A stretch of DNA of 64,000 nucleotides from Leptospira fletcheri (GTDB lineage Bacteria; Spirochaetota; Leptospiria; Leptospirales; Leptospiraceae), in contig NZ_RQET01000013.1 in the NCBI RefSeq assembly GCF_004769195.1, positions 124,001 through 188,000 of the forward strand. The letters are read 5' to 3'. A program made the position numbers and the translations under genes. Below are positions 24,790 to 34,852 of this stretch, piece by piece. Every line of letters starts with the position of its first letter. Positions within the stretch are counted from its first letter, which is position 1. The notes under the pieces were generated by a model that saw only the letters and a list, made by a program, of their open reading frames with translations, made no database searches and was not told the DNA's origin.

Positions 24790-24855
24790 CAGAAAAAGAA
24801 ATAGAAATGGTTATTAAAGAGATAGGATGTATATATTTAAGGAAGAAACTAAGAA

Positions 24856-26091
24856 TTATCGACTCAGTTTTTTCCATTTGGTCTGGAGGTTTCTGCGAAT
24901 TTTTCCCATCCAGCCGATTTTTTTTCGAGTTCCATTCTGCCTCAAAAAGATTTCGATTTTCGGAAAAAGTTCGTCCTCGGCCTTTTCTGCAAGAAGCAAG
25001 CAGCCGTGTCCGTAATCCTCCGAAGCCCCGTTTTCCTTGGAAAGAACCAAGAAATCCTTGGTCTTGGCGCGGGCACGATCATAGACGAATTTGACGGAAT
25101 CCGGTGTGGCGATTGCGTCCTTAGCGCCGGCAACGAATAGGCTCGGAACCGTGATTTCCTTTTGCAGATCGATGTAATCGTAAAAGCCGTTGAGAGAGAT
25201 CATTTTCTTGGTCTCTATCCAGGACATGAGCTGCTCGATCACACCTTCGCTGATGTTCTCGATGGCGTTTTTCATGACCTTCTTCACCGTCTTGGCTTTC
25301 GTAGCTTTCGGATTGTAGAGTATTTCGTCCACCGGAGTAAAGATTTCGCCTGCAATAGGGGCGAGCATGGACGCACCGAACTTCAGATCCAGAACCTTCC
25401 GAGCCCTCGGAAATCTAGAAAGCAGACCGATCAAACTGAGTCCGAGGTGGTTCAGGTTTCCGGGACCTCCCAGGGAAACGAAGGCGGCCACCTTCTCCTT
25501 TTCCGTTTTATCACAGATCCCGAAAAAGGCGTACAAAATCATCGCTCCCATGGAGTGCCCGATCCAGCTCACTCTGGGACTTCCTGTGAGTTTGGTCACT
25601 TTCTGGATAATCGCGGGAACGTCGTATTTAGCCATATCATCGAAAGTAAAATCCTCATAACCGCTTCCGCTTTCGTGATAGGATGATCCGGCTCCTCGCA
25701 GGGAAACGGAATAGACTTCGTACCCTCTTAGCTTCAGAAAAAAAGGGAGGGAATGTCTTTTGTCCAGATCGATCACGAATTTATTCGTCGCGATGCCGTG
25801 TACGACGATTACCGGAGCCAATTCGGGATTCGGTTGGGGAGGAATATGCCTGTGCAACGCGATATTCCAACCATCTTTGGTACGGGCAAAATGAACTTCG
25901 TCCGCAATATCCTCCTGTCCATACAATCTGGAAATCCAGTCCAACAGTATCGGATAAGAAAGTAGAATCGCGATCAAAAAAACGGAAAACAGGATTGCGA
26001 GCGAGGAAGCGAAAATTGCGAACGCTACGATCGCCAAAAAAGTGGTGATGAGATAAAAAGGGCCTCTACGGTTCTTAAGGATTGCGATCAC
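24856..26091 (-). CDS. Membrane-anchored alpha/beta hydrolase
   Basis: A 411-residue protein with two N-terminal hydrophobic segments (about 13-50) and a cytoplasmic or periplasmic hydrolase domain: VIVVHGIATNKFV (oxyanion), SVSLRGAGSS, the nucleophile in SWIGHSMGAMILY, and FVAGAKDAIATPDSVKF and DYGHGCLLL with the late Asp and His. Length and layout fit lipase/thioesterase-like proteins; close to bacterial homologues of lysosomal acid lipase. Substrate unknown. The plus strand upstream of it holds the divergent gene at 26171. Confidence 0.82.
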   Translation of the reverse strand: MIAILKNRRGPFYLITTFLAIVAFAIFASSLAILFSVFLIAILLSYPILLDWISRLYGQEDIADEVHFARTKDGWNIALHRHIPPQPNPELAPVIVVHGIATNKFVIDLDKRHSLPFFLKLRGYEVYSVSLRGAGSSYHESGSGYEDFTFDDMAKYDVPAIIQKVTKLTGSPRVSWIGHSMGAMILYAFFGICDKTEKEKVAAFVSLGGPGNLNHLGLSLIGLLSRFPRARKVLDLKFGASMLAPIAGEIFTPVDEILYNPKATKAKTVKKVMKNAIENISEGVIEQLMSWIETKKMISLNGFYDYIDLQKEITVPSLFVAGAKDAIATPDSVKFVYDRARAKTKDFLVLSKENGASEDYGHGCLLLAEKAEDELFPKIEIFLRQNGTRKKIGWMGKIRRNLQTKWKKLSR

Positions 26092-26170
26092 GATCCGAAA
26101 TCATCCGTGGTCGAAAAGACGGTGTCAAGTCTTCCCGAACGTGCTTGCCCTGAATTTTCTCCGGATTAGA

Positions 26171-26629
26171 ATGGCATCGGAACCTATTTTCCGAATTATG
26201 AATCGCAAGGTTGATTACAGAATTTATCGCTCCCCTTCCGGTTGGTACACGATGGTCGTTCCCGCTCATTGGCAATACATCGTGATCGAAGGAATTCCTG
26301 CCTTCTTCGAAGAGAACGGCTCCGGGGCAATGCAGGTGTACGCGTTCGAAAACAAGGAAGGAAGTTTTGACGGAGAGGAGGAAATGGAACGCTATCTGGC
26401 GACCCACGGAATCGTCTACGAGTCGGACAAGGCCGCTTTTTTCGAAAACAACGAAGGGGGGAAAATCATAGCCTGCGAATTTTTAAAGGAGGACGGAAGG
26501 CATTGGATGGTCTATCTGGTCGCTTCCAGAAAAAAGATGATCCTGGTCACCTATAACGGAGACGAGGCTCCTACCGAGGAGTTGGCGGAGGACCTGACCT
26601 CAGTCGTCAGCTCCATCCGCATCCTATAA
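26171..26629 (+). CDS. Hypothetical protein
   Basis: A 152-residue soluble protein, not recognised. It opens with YRIYRSPSGWYTMVVPAHWQ and ends with a helix (TEELAEDLTSVVSSIRIL), a pattern like PsbP/DUF1795-type small domains in which a W-containing strand is followed by alternating strands and helices. No signal peptide or metal site. The start is uncertain: ATG at 26171 and 26198 are both in frame and neither has a good ribosome site. Its stop abuts that of the convergent kinase gene. Confidence 0.65.
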   Translation: MASEPIFRIMNRKVDYRIYRSPSGWYTMVVPAHWQYIVIEGIPAFFEENGSGAMQVYAFENKEGSFDGEEEMERYLATHGIVYESDKAAFFENNEGGKIIACEFLKEDGRHWMVYLVASRKKMILVTYNGDEAPTEELAEDLTSVVSSIRIL

Positions 26630-28180
26630 TTATTCGATCTCCAAGGTGGAGGCGACAGCCTTCTTCCATCTTTCCAATTTCGCTTTCCGGACGGACTCCT
26701 CCATTTTCGGCCTAAAGACTTTATAACCTTTTTGTAAAGTTTTTAATTCCGCTTCGTCTTTCCAGAAACCGCAGGCCAATCCGGCGAGGTAAGCGGCGCC
26801 GGTCGCCGTCATATCCGGTTCAGGCGCCCTTTTTACCTCCACACGGCAAAAATCGGCCAAACACTGCAGCAAAATATCGGATTGAGAAACCCCTCCGTCC
26901 ACCATGATCTCTTTTACCGGAACCTTGGTATCGTCCTTGATCCCTTCCAGGATTTCGTATAAGGAAAGGGAAATTCCTTCCAAGACTGCTCTCGCGACAT
27001 GACGCCTGTGAGTGGCCAACGATAATCCGAAAACGGAAGCCTTAGCTCTAGGATTGAAATACGGAAAGCGGATCCCGGAAGGCGTAGGAACGAATACGAC
27101 TCCTTCGGTATCCTGGGTTTGGGCCGCAAGTTCGTTTAACACTTTAGGAGTGTCGGAAAGGCCGATGCCCTTTCCCAACCAATCAATCAGAGTCCCGGCG
27201 GTTCCTATATATCCTTCCAACATGTATTTAGGTTTTCCGGAAAGTCTCCAAGCCACCATCGGAAAGAGTCCTCTTTTGGAAAGTTTGGGGGAATCTCCCA
27301 TGTTCATGTCGACGAAGGCTCCCGAACCCTGGGAGATCTTTACTCCCCCTTTTTCGAAGCAACAATGACCGAACAGGGCCGCCATCTGGTCCCCCACCAC
27401 GGCGCGAATCGGGACGGAGATCCCTCCGAACAAGGAAGGATCCGTGGATCCGAAATCCGCACCGGTATCCTTTACGGTCGGAAAGATCCGTACGGGAATT
27501 CCGAAGATCGAGCATAGAGGAGCGTTCCATTGCAGTTGAAACGGATTGAACATGCCCGTCACGGTAGCGTTCGACGGGTCCGTGACGTGCTCTTTTCCTT
27601 TCGTCAATCTGTATACGAACCAAGTATCTAACGTGCCGAAGAGGATCTCTCCCCGCTTCGCTCTTTCTCTCAGTTCGGGCTGTTTATCGAAAACCCATTT
27701 CAAACGTACGGAGGCATGGTCCGTCGTGAATTTCAACATGTATGTTGCGATCAACATCGGCTGACGAGTCAACCAACTCGCGATTCTGGAAACGAATTGT
27801 ATCGTTTTCCAAATTCCGTTCGCGTTCATTTCTTCCGCCGTGCGCCCTGCCCGTACGTCGGCCCAACTGATCAATCTAGTTAGCGGCTTTCCACTCTGTT
27901 TGTCCCAAAGAAGAAACGATCCCCTTTGGTTGCAGATTCCGATCGCGGCGATATTGGAGGCGGAGATCTTTTTTTTGCGTAACGCTTTTCCCACTACGGA
28001 TAGTAGTGCCTTCCATAGAACTTCCGGGTCGTGCTCGAGTTGGCCCGGCTCCTTAAGTATTGGGGGAGTTTTTTCATACTGGCGTTCCGCAATCCTGCCT
28101 TTTTTATCGTAAAGGATGGCACGGATTCCGCTACCGCCGCTGTCTATAGAGAGTATGAACGTTTCCTTAACGGATGCCAT
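26630..28180 (-). CDS. FGGY-family carbohydrate kinase, glycerol-kinase-like
   Basis: A 516-residue sugar kinase. The N-terminal phosphate loop reads [16 protein letters not shown]. The FGGY signatures follow: [25 protein letters not shown], and the C-terminal [21 protein letters not shown] and [16 protein letters not shown], all closest to glycerol kinase. It phosphorylates a polyol or ketose with ATP in the cytoplasm; glycerol is the best guess, but the catalytic region ISWADVRAG differs from the classic QWQDRR form, so another substrate remains possible. No glycerol facilitator or dehydrogenase lies next to it. Confidence 0.85.
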   Translation of the reverse strand: MASVKETFILSIDSGGSGIRAILYDKKGRIAERQYEKTPPILKEPGQLEHDPEVLWKALLSVVGKALRKKKISASNIAAIGICNQRGSFLLWDKQSGKPLTRLISWADVRAGRTAEEMNANGIWKTIQFVSRIASWLTRQPMLIATYMLKFTTDHASVRLKWVFDKQPELRERAKRGEILFGTLDTWFVYRLTKGKEHVTDPSNATVTGMFNPFQLQWNAPLCSIFGIPVRIFPTVKDTGADFGSTDPSLFGGISVPIRAVVGDQMAALFGHCCFEKGGVKISQGSGAFVDMNMGDSPKLSKRGLFPMVAWRLSGKPKYMLEGYIGTAGTLIDWLGKGIGLSDTPKVLNELAAQTQDTEGVVFVPTPSGIRFPYFNPRAKASVFGLSLATHRRHVARAVLEGISLSLYEILEGIKDDTKVPVKEIMVDGGVSQSDILLQCLADFCRVEVKRAPEPDMTATGAAYLAGLACGFWKDEAELKTLQKGYKVFRPKMEESVRKAKLERWKKAVASTLEIE

Positions 28181-28357
28181 AATCGAAATCTTCCTTTTCT
28201 TTCTGCAGGAAGAATTTAGAAGAACGGCATCTCGTCAATGAAGGTTTTGTTTCTTCACCAGGAAAATGAAGAGCCTAAGCGCTCGGATTGCATCCGCGAA
28301 TTTAGAAAATCCTTACGACGACAGTCCGAACGTTTCGGCAAGAAAAGTCCTAAGACT

Positions 28358-28783
28358 TTATACGAGTACCTCCCTTAAATGTCCGAGCAGGCCGGACTCC
28401 TTGATATGAACGATGTCCTTGGGCATTTTGTGGTAAATTTTCTCCCTAGATTTCTCGTCCAGCTTGCCTAGGATCATTCCCATGAAACCGGGCTCCGATA
28501 CTAGGATGAAATTCGAAAAGGAATCCTTTTTTCTTTCTAAATTTACGAAATCGGAAAGTTTTCCCGCAAACGCTTCCGCCACTTTCTTTTTCGGTTCGTG
28601 TTCCGAAGAAAAATCGAAATCCGAACGGGAACCGTGGCCGGATCCGGTAACCAATTCAGAATTACGTAATCTACCGTCCGGATTTTCCATGGATTGAACG
28701 AGTTTAAGCCCCTGCGCCGGTCCTTGGTATTCGAAAATTTTAGCCTCGCTTCGATTCGCAACCACCACCCACTTTTTTTTCAT
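28358..28783 (-). CDS. Host attachment protein family (eRF1-like fold)
   Basis: A 141-residue protein of the family annotated as required for attachment to host cells. It has WVVVANRSEAKIFEYQGP at the start, a central linker GSGHGSRSDFDFSSEHEPKKK and the C-terminal FILVSEPGFMGMILGKLDEK followed by HIKESGLLGHLREVL. The family fold resembles a release-factor domain and the name comes from one Agrobacterium study, so a role in host attachment here is not implied. It stands alone. Confidence 0.75.
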   Translation of the reverse strand: MKKKWVVVANRSEAKIFEYQGPAQGLKLVQSMENPDGRLRNSELVTGSGHGSRSDFDFSSEHEPKKKVAEAFAGKLSDFVNLERKKDSFSNFILVSEPGFMGMILGKLDEKSREKIYHKMPKDIVHIKESGLLGHLREVLV

Positions 28784-28949
28784 ACAAGCTATCCTCCTGT
28801 CTACGAACCGATTCGCCTTCCGGAGAAGGACCGAAACGGTCCCATAGTTTTATACGAAGGAAAGTCTTCGTTCAATGATTTTTCCCGCTCTCCCTAGAAT
28901 TCGAATCGGTTTTTATGCGACCGATGCGAAAAGTCCTGAGATTCGAAAT

Positions 28950-29378
28950 CTATACGCTTCGGTGGGTATCGATATAGAAATCGGCAGAGATTCTTCCCGA
29001 TCCGTACAGGGAAAAATGCAATAATAGCAACAGGATCATACTTGCATACGGTAGATTCGAACCCGCCGACATGAACCCTTCCCTGGAGTGAATAAAAAGG
29101 ACGGCGCCGACCAAAACAGGGAGCTGTAAAACGGCGGAGAATCGCGTCAATAATCCCGCGAAGAGCAAAACTCCTCCGCAAATGTGTGCGATGACTATAT
29201 AATGGGCCATCAGCGCGGAAGCAAAAGGCGCATTATGCATTTCCATTAAACGAATCAGCGCGTCCGTATCCGATAGGAATTCCAATCCTTTATAAAGCAG
29301 GACTCCTCCCAGATACATTCGAATGATATCGATCCACCAATCCCGATGTTCGTCCAACCAGTGATTGACTCTATCCAT
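28950..29378 (-). CDS. DoxX-family membrane protein
   Basis: A 142-residue protein with four membrane helices. IIRMYLGGVLLYKGLEFL, the APFASALMAHYIVIAHICGG helix pair and LLTRFSAVLQLPVLVGAVLF fit the DoxX/DoxD family, which is linked to quinone-dependent redox systems and oxidative stress. I chose the ATG at 29378 because GAGGAGG lies 5 bases upstream; the open frame continues upstream to 29429 with no support. Isolated between hypothetical genes. Confidence 0.78.
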   Translation of the reverse strand: MDRVNHWLDEHRDWWIDIIRMYLGGVLLYKGLEFLSDTDALIRLMEMHNAPFASALMAHYIVIAHICGGVLLFAGLLTRFSAVLQLPVLVGAVLFIHSREGFMSAGSNLPYASMILLLLLHFSLYGSGRISADFYIDTHRSV

Positions 29379-29502
29379 AAGAACCTCCTCTGAACGGGGA
29401 AATTGTATTCCCGAACGGAAGAAAAGCAAGAAGGGAGGGAAAAAAATGGATTCTATAACGAACGATCGATTAACTCAAGGGTTTCCAAACGCCAAAAGAG
29501 GG

Positions 29503-30147
29503 CTATTTGCAGAGTATCTTACGACTTTCTAATCTGCATTGGTAGGATTTTCCGTTTTTATTGAATTTTCCCTTACCGGCTCCCGCCCCGGAAAACTCCC
29601 CGCGAAAAACCGAGCCATCCCGAAAGAAATACGATCCGGGTCCTGATTTCTCGTCCGCAGACCAGTTCCCTTCGTATTTATCTCCATCAGAATATACTAA
29701 TATTCCTTTTCCCTGGCGTTTCTCGTTCGAAAAATTTCCGAGGTATACGTCCCGGGTTTCGTAGACGTAGATCCCTTCCCCGTTTTTGCAATTTCCCTTT
29801 TTGCAACCCAGCCCTTTTTTGGCGTAACGTCTCAACTCCGTGTCCCGATCTGCGGAAGGTATTTTCCTTTCCAGAGGTTTGCCCTGGGCGTCCTCGTCGA
29901 AATATTCCCTGGCGGAAAGGTCGGGATCCATTTCCCGATCGTCTTTTTTCTTTTTCGGTTTGAGCCGTTCCAGTTCTGAGTTGGTTTTCGGTTTCGGCTT
30001 TCCGCAGCCCGACAGGAGAGAAAACGAGAAAAATACCAGGGTAAAAAAACAAAGTAACGTTAAAAGAAAGCGCTCCTTCCAAGAACGGTTTCCGGGCTTC
30101 GAGGCTCGATTTTTACGCACTGCGACGAGGGATCCTTGCTCCTGCAT
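29503..30147 (-). CDS. MORN-repeat lipoprotein
   Basis: A 214-residue protein. A long charged N-terminus precedes a hydrophobic segment ending in SLLSGC, a lipobox at about residue 43, followed by a lysine-rich linker. The C-terminal 90 residues hold at least three MORN repeats (YLGNFSNEKRQGKGILVY, YEGNWSADEKSGPGSYFF, FRGEFSGAGAGKGKF). Start at 30147 chosen because AGGAGAGGAG lies directly upstream. Surface or periplasmic exposure is inferred. Repeats like this bind lipids or proteins in other systems; no specific role here. Confidence 0.75.
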   Translation of the reverse strand: MQEQGSLVAVRKNRASKPGNRSWKERFLLTLLCFFTLVFFSFSLLSGCGKPKPKTNSELERLKPKKKKDDREMDPDLSAREYFDEDAQGKPLERKIPSADRDTELRRYAKKGLGCKKGNCKNGEGIYVYETRDVYLGNFSNEKRQGKGILVYSDGDKYEGNWSADEKSGPGSYFFRDGSVFRGEFSGAGAGKGKFNKNGKSYQCRLESRKILCK

Positions 30148-30211
30148 CTCCTCTCCTTTGGATTTCCTCGAAAGGAATACGAAGCAGAGGAGATTGTCAA
30201 ACGCAAATCGT

Positions 30212-31426
30212 TCAGGCTTTTTCCAGAACCAACAACGTGATTTCCGAAGGGGCACCGATCCGCAAAGGAGGTCCCCAGTATCCGGTGCCACGGCTGACGT
30301 AAAGTTGCGTATCCTCCCAACGGGAAAGACCTGCGACGAATTTCTGGAAGATATGAATCAAAAGGTTTCCGGGAAAGTACTGACCTCCGTGGGTATGGCC
30401 GGACAATTGCAAATGGAATCCGGCCTTGGCCGCTTCGAAAACCGAATTGGGTTGGTGCGCCAGCAAGAGTTTAAAATCGGCGTGTTCCGTACCGGACGCC
30501 GCCTTTTGGGGATCGGTTTTGTGGTTCGGAAGGACGGAATGAGCCTTGTAGTCCGTCACCCCCGCGACTGCGATTCTGGATCCGTTGTGGGAAATCAATT
30601 TGTTCTGATTCAAGAGAACCTGTATCCCCATGGATTCTAATTCTCTGATCCACGCGAGAGCGCCGGAGTAGTATTCGTGGTTTCCCGTAACGAAATAGGT
30701 TCCGTATTTGGAAAGAAGGTACCGGAGTGGAAGAGTATGTTCCTTGAGCAGACTCACGGGTCCGTCCACCAAATCTCCGGTGATCGCGACCAAATGCGCG
30801 TTCAGAGCGTTCGTTCTTTCCACCACGTCCTGCAAAAATCCGCCTTTAATCGTCGGACCGATGTGGATGTCCGAGAGTTGTGCGATTCGGAAGCCTTCCA
30901 ATCCGTCCGGCAATCCCTGCACCTTAATTTTGACTTCCTTGATGGAAGGCTTTTTATGCGCCTGGTAAAAGCCGAAAGCGGTCAATCCTCCGGTAAATCC
31001 CAGAACCGCCAAGGAAGCCAACTGTGCCAAAAAATCGGTACGACTTATCTCGGAGGAATTTTCCTGCGCGAATTCGCTCGGACCTGGAGAAAAATACCCG
31101 GATGCGTAGACCCATCCTTTCCAAACTAACTTGCTTAAATCGTGAAAGACCACGAAGGAAAAGAGAAGAGTGAAAAATCCCAAACTAGTAAACGCCGCGT
31201 AAGCCCAAAGTTTTTGCCATTGGGTTTCCCGGTAGAAGAGACTGAAAAAGTACGCCGTCGGCGTAAGAAGAACGAAGAATACGACCGAACCCCAAAGAAT
31301 CACCTGTTGCCAGGAATTCAACCGAAAGGGCTCGCTCAAACGAAACAGCGAATAACCGTACGCCAGCGATAAAATCGCCGTAAAGATTCCGAGGAAAATA
31401 AAAAATCTCTGCAATTCAAACTCCAT
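30212..31426 (-). CDS. YkuE-like membrane-associated metallophosphoesterase
   Basis: A 404-residue calcineurin-like phosphoesterase. Four hydrophobic segments lie in the first 165 residues, then a catalytic domain with all five metal motifs: RIAQLSDIHIG, ITGDLVDG, YFVTGNHEYY, LLLAHQP and LQLSGHTHGGQ. The YkuE/LpxH-like family acts on nucleotide-linked lipids or phosphodiesters at the membrane; the exact substrate is not predicted. It is divergent from the phosphatase gene at 31575. Confidence 0.85.
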   Translation of the reverse strand: MEFELQRFFIFLGIFTAILSLAYGYSLFRLSEPFRLNSWQQVILWGSVVFFVLLTPTAYFFSLFYRETQWQKLWAYAAFTSLGFFTLLFSFVVFHDLSKLVWKGWVYASGYFSPGPSEFAQENSSEISRTDFLAQLASLAVLGFTGGLTAFGFYQAHKKPSIKEVKIKVQGLPDGLEGFRIAQLSDIHIGPTIKGGFLQDVVERTNALNAHLVAITGDLVDGPVSLLKEHTLPLRYLLSKYGTYFVTGNHEYYSGALAWIRELESMGIQVLLNQNKLISHNGSRIAVAGVTDYKAHSVLPNHKTDPQKAASGTEHADFKLLLAHQPNSVFEAAKAGFHLQLSGHTHGGQYFPGNLLIHIFQKFVAGLSRWEDTQLYVSRGTGYWGPPLRIGAPSEITLLVLEKA

Positions 31427-31574
31427 GCCTACGATATCCGACCGGAGGATTCGGTTTTCTGTTCGGGAAAAACCCCGGATGCAAGGGAAACTAGCGCCTT
31501 TCCGCCGTTTTTAGAGTCCGGAAAAACGACAATCGTTGACTTTGCATCGGATCCGTGCCAGTCTGGGCGCATCT

Positions 31575-33338
31575 ATGACTCCAGTCGATTCAGTGTCTCG
31601 CAAATATCGTAGCTTACTCAACACGAGCACGATTCTGAATGCCAACCTAGACCTGTATCAGCTTCTTCCTCTGATCATGCTATATTCGAAAGATCTTTTG
31701 GAAGCGGAGGCAAGTTCCCTGTTTCTATTGGACGAGAAAGACGGCTTTTTGTACTGCGAAGTCGCCCTGGGGGAAAAAGGGGAAATCATACAAAAATACG
31801 CTCGGCTCGAACCCGGCCAAGGAATCGCCGGCTGGGTGGCTCGGGAAAAAAAAGCCATCCTTCTCGAAGACGCTTACACCGACAAAAGGTTCAATCCAGC
31901 CTTGGATCAAAAAACCGGATTCCGGACTCGCTCCTTGGCATGCGTTCCGCTTTTCGTACAGGACCAGGTCATCGGTACCCTCGAAATCCTGAACAAATCC
32001 GGAAACCGCAGTTTCGATCCGTCGGACCTGGAGGTCCTTGCCTCCCTTTCCGAAATAGCGGCGATCGCAATCAAGAACGCAAAGACTCACGAGGCGTTGA
32101 AGAAGCGGGTCCTAGAATTATCCCTATTATACGAATTCGAAAAACTTACTGTAGCCGAAAAAAGCATCCAGGAATTAGGAAATTGGCTGATCGATAAGGT
32201 CTTGGAATTTTTGGAAGCGAAGGCAGGAACGATTTACCTGGCGGATCCCACTCTGGAAGTCCTAAGGATCTTGGCCGCAAGGGGAATTCCGGAGGAGGCC
32301 ATCCATGCGATCCAGGTTCCTTACGGAGAAGGCGTATCCGGATGGGTCGCCAAAGAAAAACAAAGCCTTCTCATCCAAAATCTGGACGAAGACCCACGCT
32401 ACGACAAAAACGCGAAATACAAATTCGAAGCCAGCTCTTTGATTTCCGCTCCGTTGCTCTATAGAGGAAATCTTTTGGGAGTGATCAGCGTAAACAATAA
32501 GTATTCGGGTTACGCGTTCACTCATGCGGACTTGGAGATGCTCGGAGCGATCGCGAACCGGCTCAGTGTCACGATCCAGAACGCGAATCTCTTCCACAAA
32601 GTGATGGATTCGGAAAGGGAGCTTCGGCGGGCCAGAGAAGTCATGACTCGCATTCTTCCTTCCGTACTTCCGTACGTTCCCGGATTGGATTTCGGCGTGC
32701 AGCACATTCCCTTCGATAACGTGGGCGGGGACTTTTATAACGTAATCAAGTTGGACGAGCACAGAACCGCGGTTTTGATCGCGGACGTCTCGGGTCACGG
32801 GCTTTCGGCTTCGGTGGTCGCCGCGGTGATTCATACCGTTATGGAGACGTTCGAAGAGGAAACTTTATCGAGTCCTTCCAAATTTTTTACCGCACTGAAC
32901 CACGCTCTCTATAATAAGCTAGCCGGGAATTTCCTTACGTCCTTTTACGGAGTAGTGCATACCGGGACCAACACTCTGGTGTATTCCAATGCGGGTCACA
33001 ATCCTCCGATCCTGTTCCGTAGAGCGGAAGGGACTTCGTTGCCATTGGAAACCAAGGGGAAATTGGTCGGGGTCATTCCGGATCTCTTCTTCGAAGAATT
33101 CGTGACTTCCTTCCAGCCGATGGACCGTCTCGTATTGTACACCGACGGAATCACGGAACATTCCAACGAGGACAGAAGCAGAAGGTACAGCGACGATTTA
33201 CTTTCTCTTGCGATTCGTTCCTTTTCCCAAAATCAGGCCGGCGAAACTTCGCTCGGACTCATCAAAGAATGTCGCAATTACTGTAGACGATCGGATTTCG
33301 AGGACGATGTGACCTTGCTCATAGTGGACCGCGTCTAG
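31575..33338 (+). CDS. Double-GAF SpoIIE (PP2C) phosphatase
   Basis: A 587-residue signalling protein with two GAF domains (about 25-180 and 200-345) and a C-terminal SpoIIE phosphatase domain: VGGDFYNVI, ADVSGHGLSASVV, SNAGHNPPILF, YTDGITEHSN and DDVTLLIV. It is the second such phosphatase in the window; the other has a single GAF plus TPRs. It would dephosphorylate an anti-anti-sigma protein in response to a small ligand. The open frame can start at a TTG at 31536, but the ATG at 31575 is preferred. Its stop overlaps that of the next gene in CTAG. Confidence 0.86.
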   Translation: MTPVDSVSRKYRSLLNTSTILNANLDLYQLLPLIMLYSKDLLEAEASSLFLLDEKDGFLYCEVALGEKGEIIQKYARLEPGQGIAGWVAREKKAILLEDAYTDKRFNPALDQKTGFRTRSLACVPLFVQDQVIGTLEILNKSGNRSFDPSDLEVLASLSEIAAIAIKNAKTHEALKKRVLELSLLYEFEKLTVAEKSIQELGNWLIDKVLEFLEAKAGTIYLADPTLEVLRILAARGIPEEAIHAIQVPYGEGVSGWVAKEKQSLLIQNLDEDPRYDKNAKYKFEASSLISAPLLYRGNLLGVISVNNKYSGYAFTHADLEMLGAIANRLSVTIQNANLFHKVMDSERELRRAREVMTRILPSVLPYVPGLDFGVQHIPFDNVGGDFYNVIKLDEHRTAVLIADVSGHGLSASVVAAVIHTVMETFEEETLSSPSKFFTALNHALYNKLAGNFLTSFYGVVHTGTNTLVYSNAGHNPPILFRRAEGTSLPLETKGKLVGVIPDLFFEEFVTSFQPMDRLVLYTDGITEHSNEDRSRRYSDDLLSLAIRSFSQNQAGETSLGLIKECRNYCRRSDFEDDVTLLIVDRV

Positions 33339-34480
33339 ATTTTCGAAAACCGGACGATGGCTTCGGGAACTACGCCGAAAACCTGATCCATAGCAGCAAG
33401 TCTCCAGTCCTCTCTGGTCGGAAAAAACATTTCCCGAAAATCCTCTCGAACTCTTTCTGCCGCGGTTTCGGACTTGGATCCGAAAAAATGAATCCGATTT
33501 TCGCTGATCATCAGGAAACTTCCCCGCAGAGCTCCGCGAAGATTCAGGTTTCCGAAAGTTCCCATCTCTACGGTGATCGGAAAGAGATCCTTGTCCTTTC
33601 CGAATAGTTTTCCGAAAAAGTCCGTAAAATCGCCCGAAGTCCTATAAAAGTCCTCCTCACCTTCGTTTAACAAAAGCCCGAAATCTCCGAACACCTTTTT
33701 CAGGTTTCGATCCTCCCTTGACCCCGGAGGCGCGTTCTGCATGAGGCTTAGAGCGTTCCTAGCTCCGTAACCGGTGTGATAGTCCAGGATCAGGATTTGT
33801 TCGTACTTCTTCAAGGTCTTGCGGAAGAATTTGCGCAATTGCCGTACGACAGGCTCGGGTTTTCTCCCGCCGTAGTAGATTCCTCCCGGAAATTCGTACT
33901 GACCGTTGACCGCAGCGTCCATAACGTATTTGGCACCGAAGCGGGTGACGATCCCGAAAAACCGGAGTACGAAAAGAAAATATTCCCAGGCGATGTAGCT
34001 GAACTTTTTGGGAGGATTCAAAAAGGATTGGATTTTACGATAACCTTTGTTTTTGGCCTTCTTGTGGAGTTTCTCCCGCTTTAAGGCGAAGTTCCGGTTC
34101 AGATCCACGTTTCTTTCGTTTACCCTTCTCATACTCTTGAAGCCGTCCACGTTGATCCCGTGCAAAAAAAGAAAATCCACGTTCTTAGGAAGGCTATAGG
34201 AAGGATGGTCGTTCAAAAGATATTCCTCGATCCATCTGCGCTGAAAGGCCGATCCTGCGAATCCTTCCACACCGTGTATGCCGGAACTCATAATCACGAT
34301 CTTTTTCGGAGCCTTTTTTTTGTTTCCGATCAAGTACGTGTCGATTTCCCCCCCGCCTTTCGGAATCTCCAAGACTTCATGATGAAAACGGAGGAAGTTC
34401 TTTTTCAAACTTCTGCGATAGGAAAGAAAGGCTCTACGACAAGCGTCGTACGTCTCCAGGTAGAACGAAAGAAGATCCAC
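33335..34480 (-). CDS. DUF2817 zinc-peptidase-like (M14 fold) protein
   Basis: A 381-residue protein of the DUF2817 family related to M14 carboxypeptidases and succinylglutamate desuccinylase. Likely zinc and catalytic motifs are SSGIHGVEGFAGSAF, VNERNVDLNRNF, LDYHTGYGARN and ITVEMGTFG. It lacks a signal peptide, so it is cytoplasmic. The substrate is unknown. It overlaps the convergent phosphatase gene by 4 bases and faces the 372-base regulatory region at its other end. Confidence 0.8.
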   Translation of the reverse strand: MDLLSFYLETYDACRRAFLSYRRSLKKNFLRFHHEVLEIPKGGGEIDTYLIGNKKKAPKKIVIMSSGIHGVEGFAGSAFQRRWIEEYLLNDHPSYSLPKNVDFLFLHGINVDGFKSMRRVNERNVDLNRNFALKREKLHKKAKNKGYRKIQSFLNPPKKFSYIAWEYFLFVLRFFGIVTRFGAKYVMDAAVNGQYEFPGGIYYGGRKPEPVVRQLRKFFRKTLKKYEQILILDYHTGYGARNALSLMQNAPPGSREDRNLKKVFGDFGLLLNEGEEDFYRTSGDFTDFFGKLFGKDKDLFPITVEMGTFGNLNLRGALRGSFLMISENRIHFFGSKSETAAERVREDFREMFFPTREDWRLAAMDQVFGVVPEAIVRFSKI

Positions 34481-34852
34481 GTTAAGGAAATTCTTCAGAA
34501 CCGACGATAGGGGTCGAAAAGAATTTGTACCGAAATGATTACGATTTGATTAAGGTTTTTTCCTTAGAATGGAGTGGAGTCCGAATTTTTCCGGGAGGAA
34601 AGTCCGGATCAAAACGGATTTTTTTCGTTTTTTTCCACTTCTAGAAATTATCCCTTGTTGAATATTTTAATCGGAACGGGGTTCCGGATTAATCCGGACC
34701 GGAAACGGTATTAATCCTAACGATTTACAAAAAGGATCTTAATCGATCGGTCGTTATATTACATTCAATTTTTATAAAATATTTTTCCATTTTTTCGGTA
34801 AGAACCTCGAGCTATCAGGTGTCTAACTTAGTACCTTAAGGAGGTATGAACC
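34481..34852. promoter_or_regulatory. Long AT-rich leader region of the 34853 gene
   Basis: 372 bases without a gene. It holds a perfect 16-base palindrome TCCGGATTAATCCGGA at 34683-34698, a second ATTAATCC at 34710-34717, and an AT-rich TATAAAAT-like stretch at 34773-34780. The strong AAGGAGG ribosome site lies at 34838-34844. It suggests a regulated, highly expressed small gene. Which of the divergent genes each element serves is not known. Confidence 0.5.
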
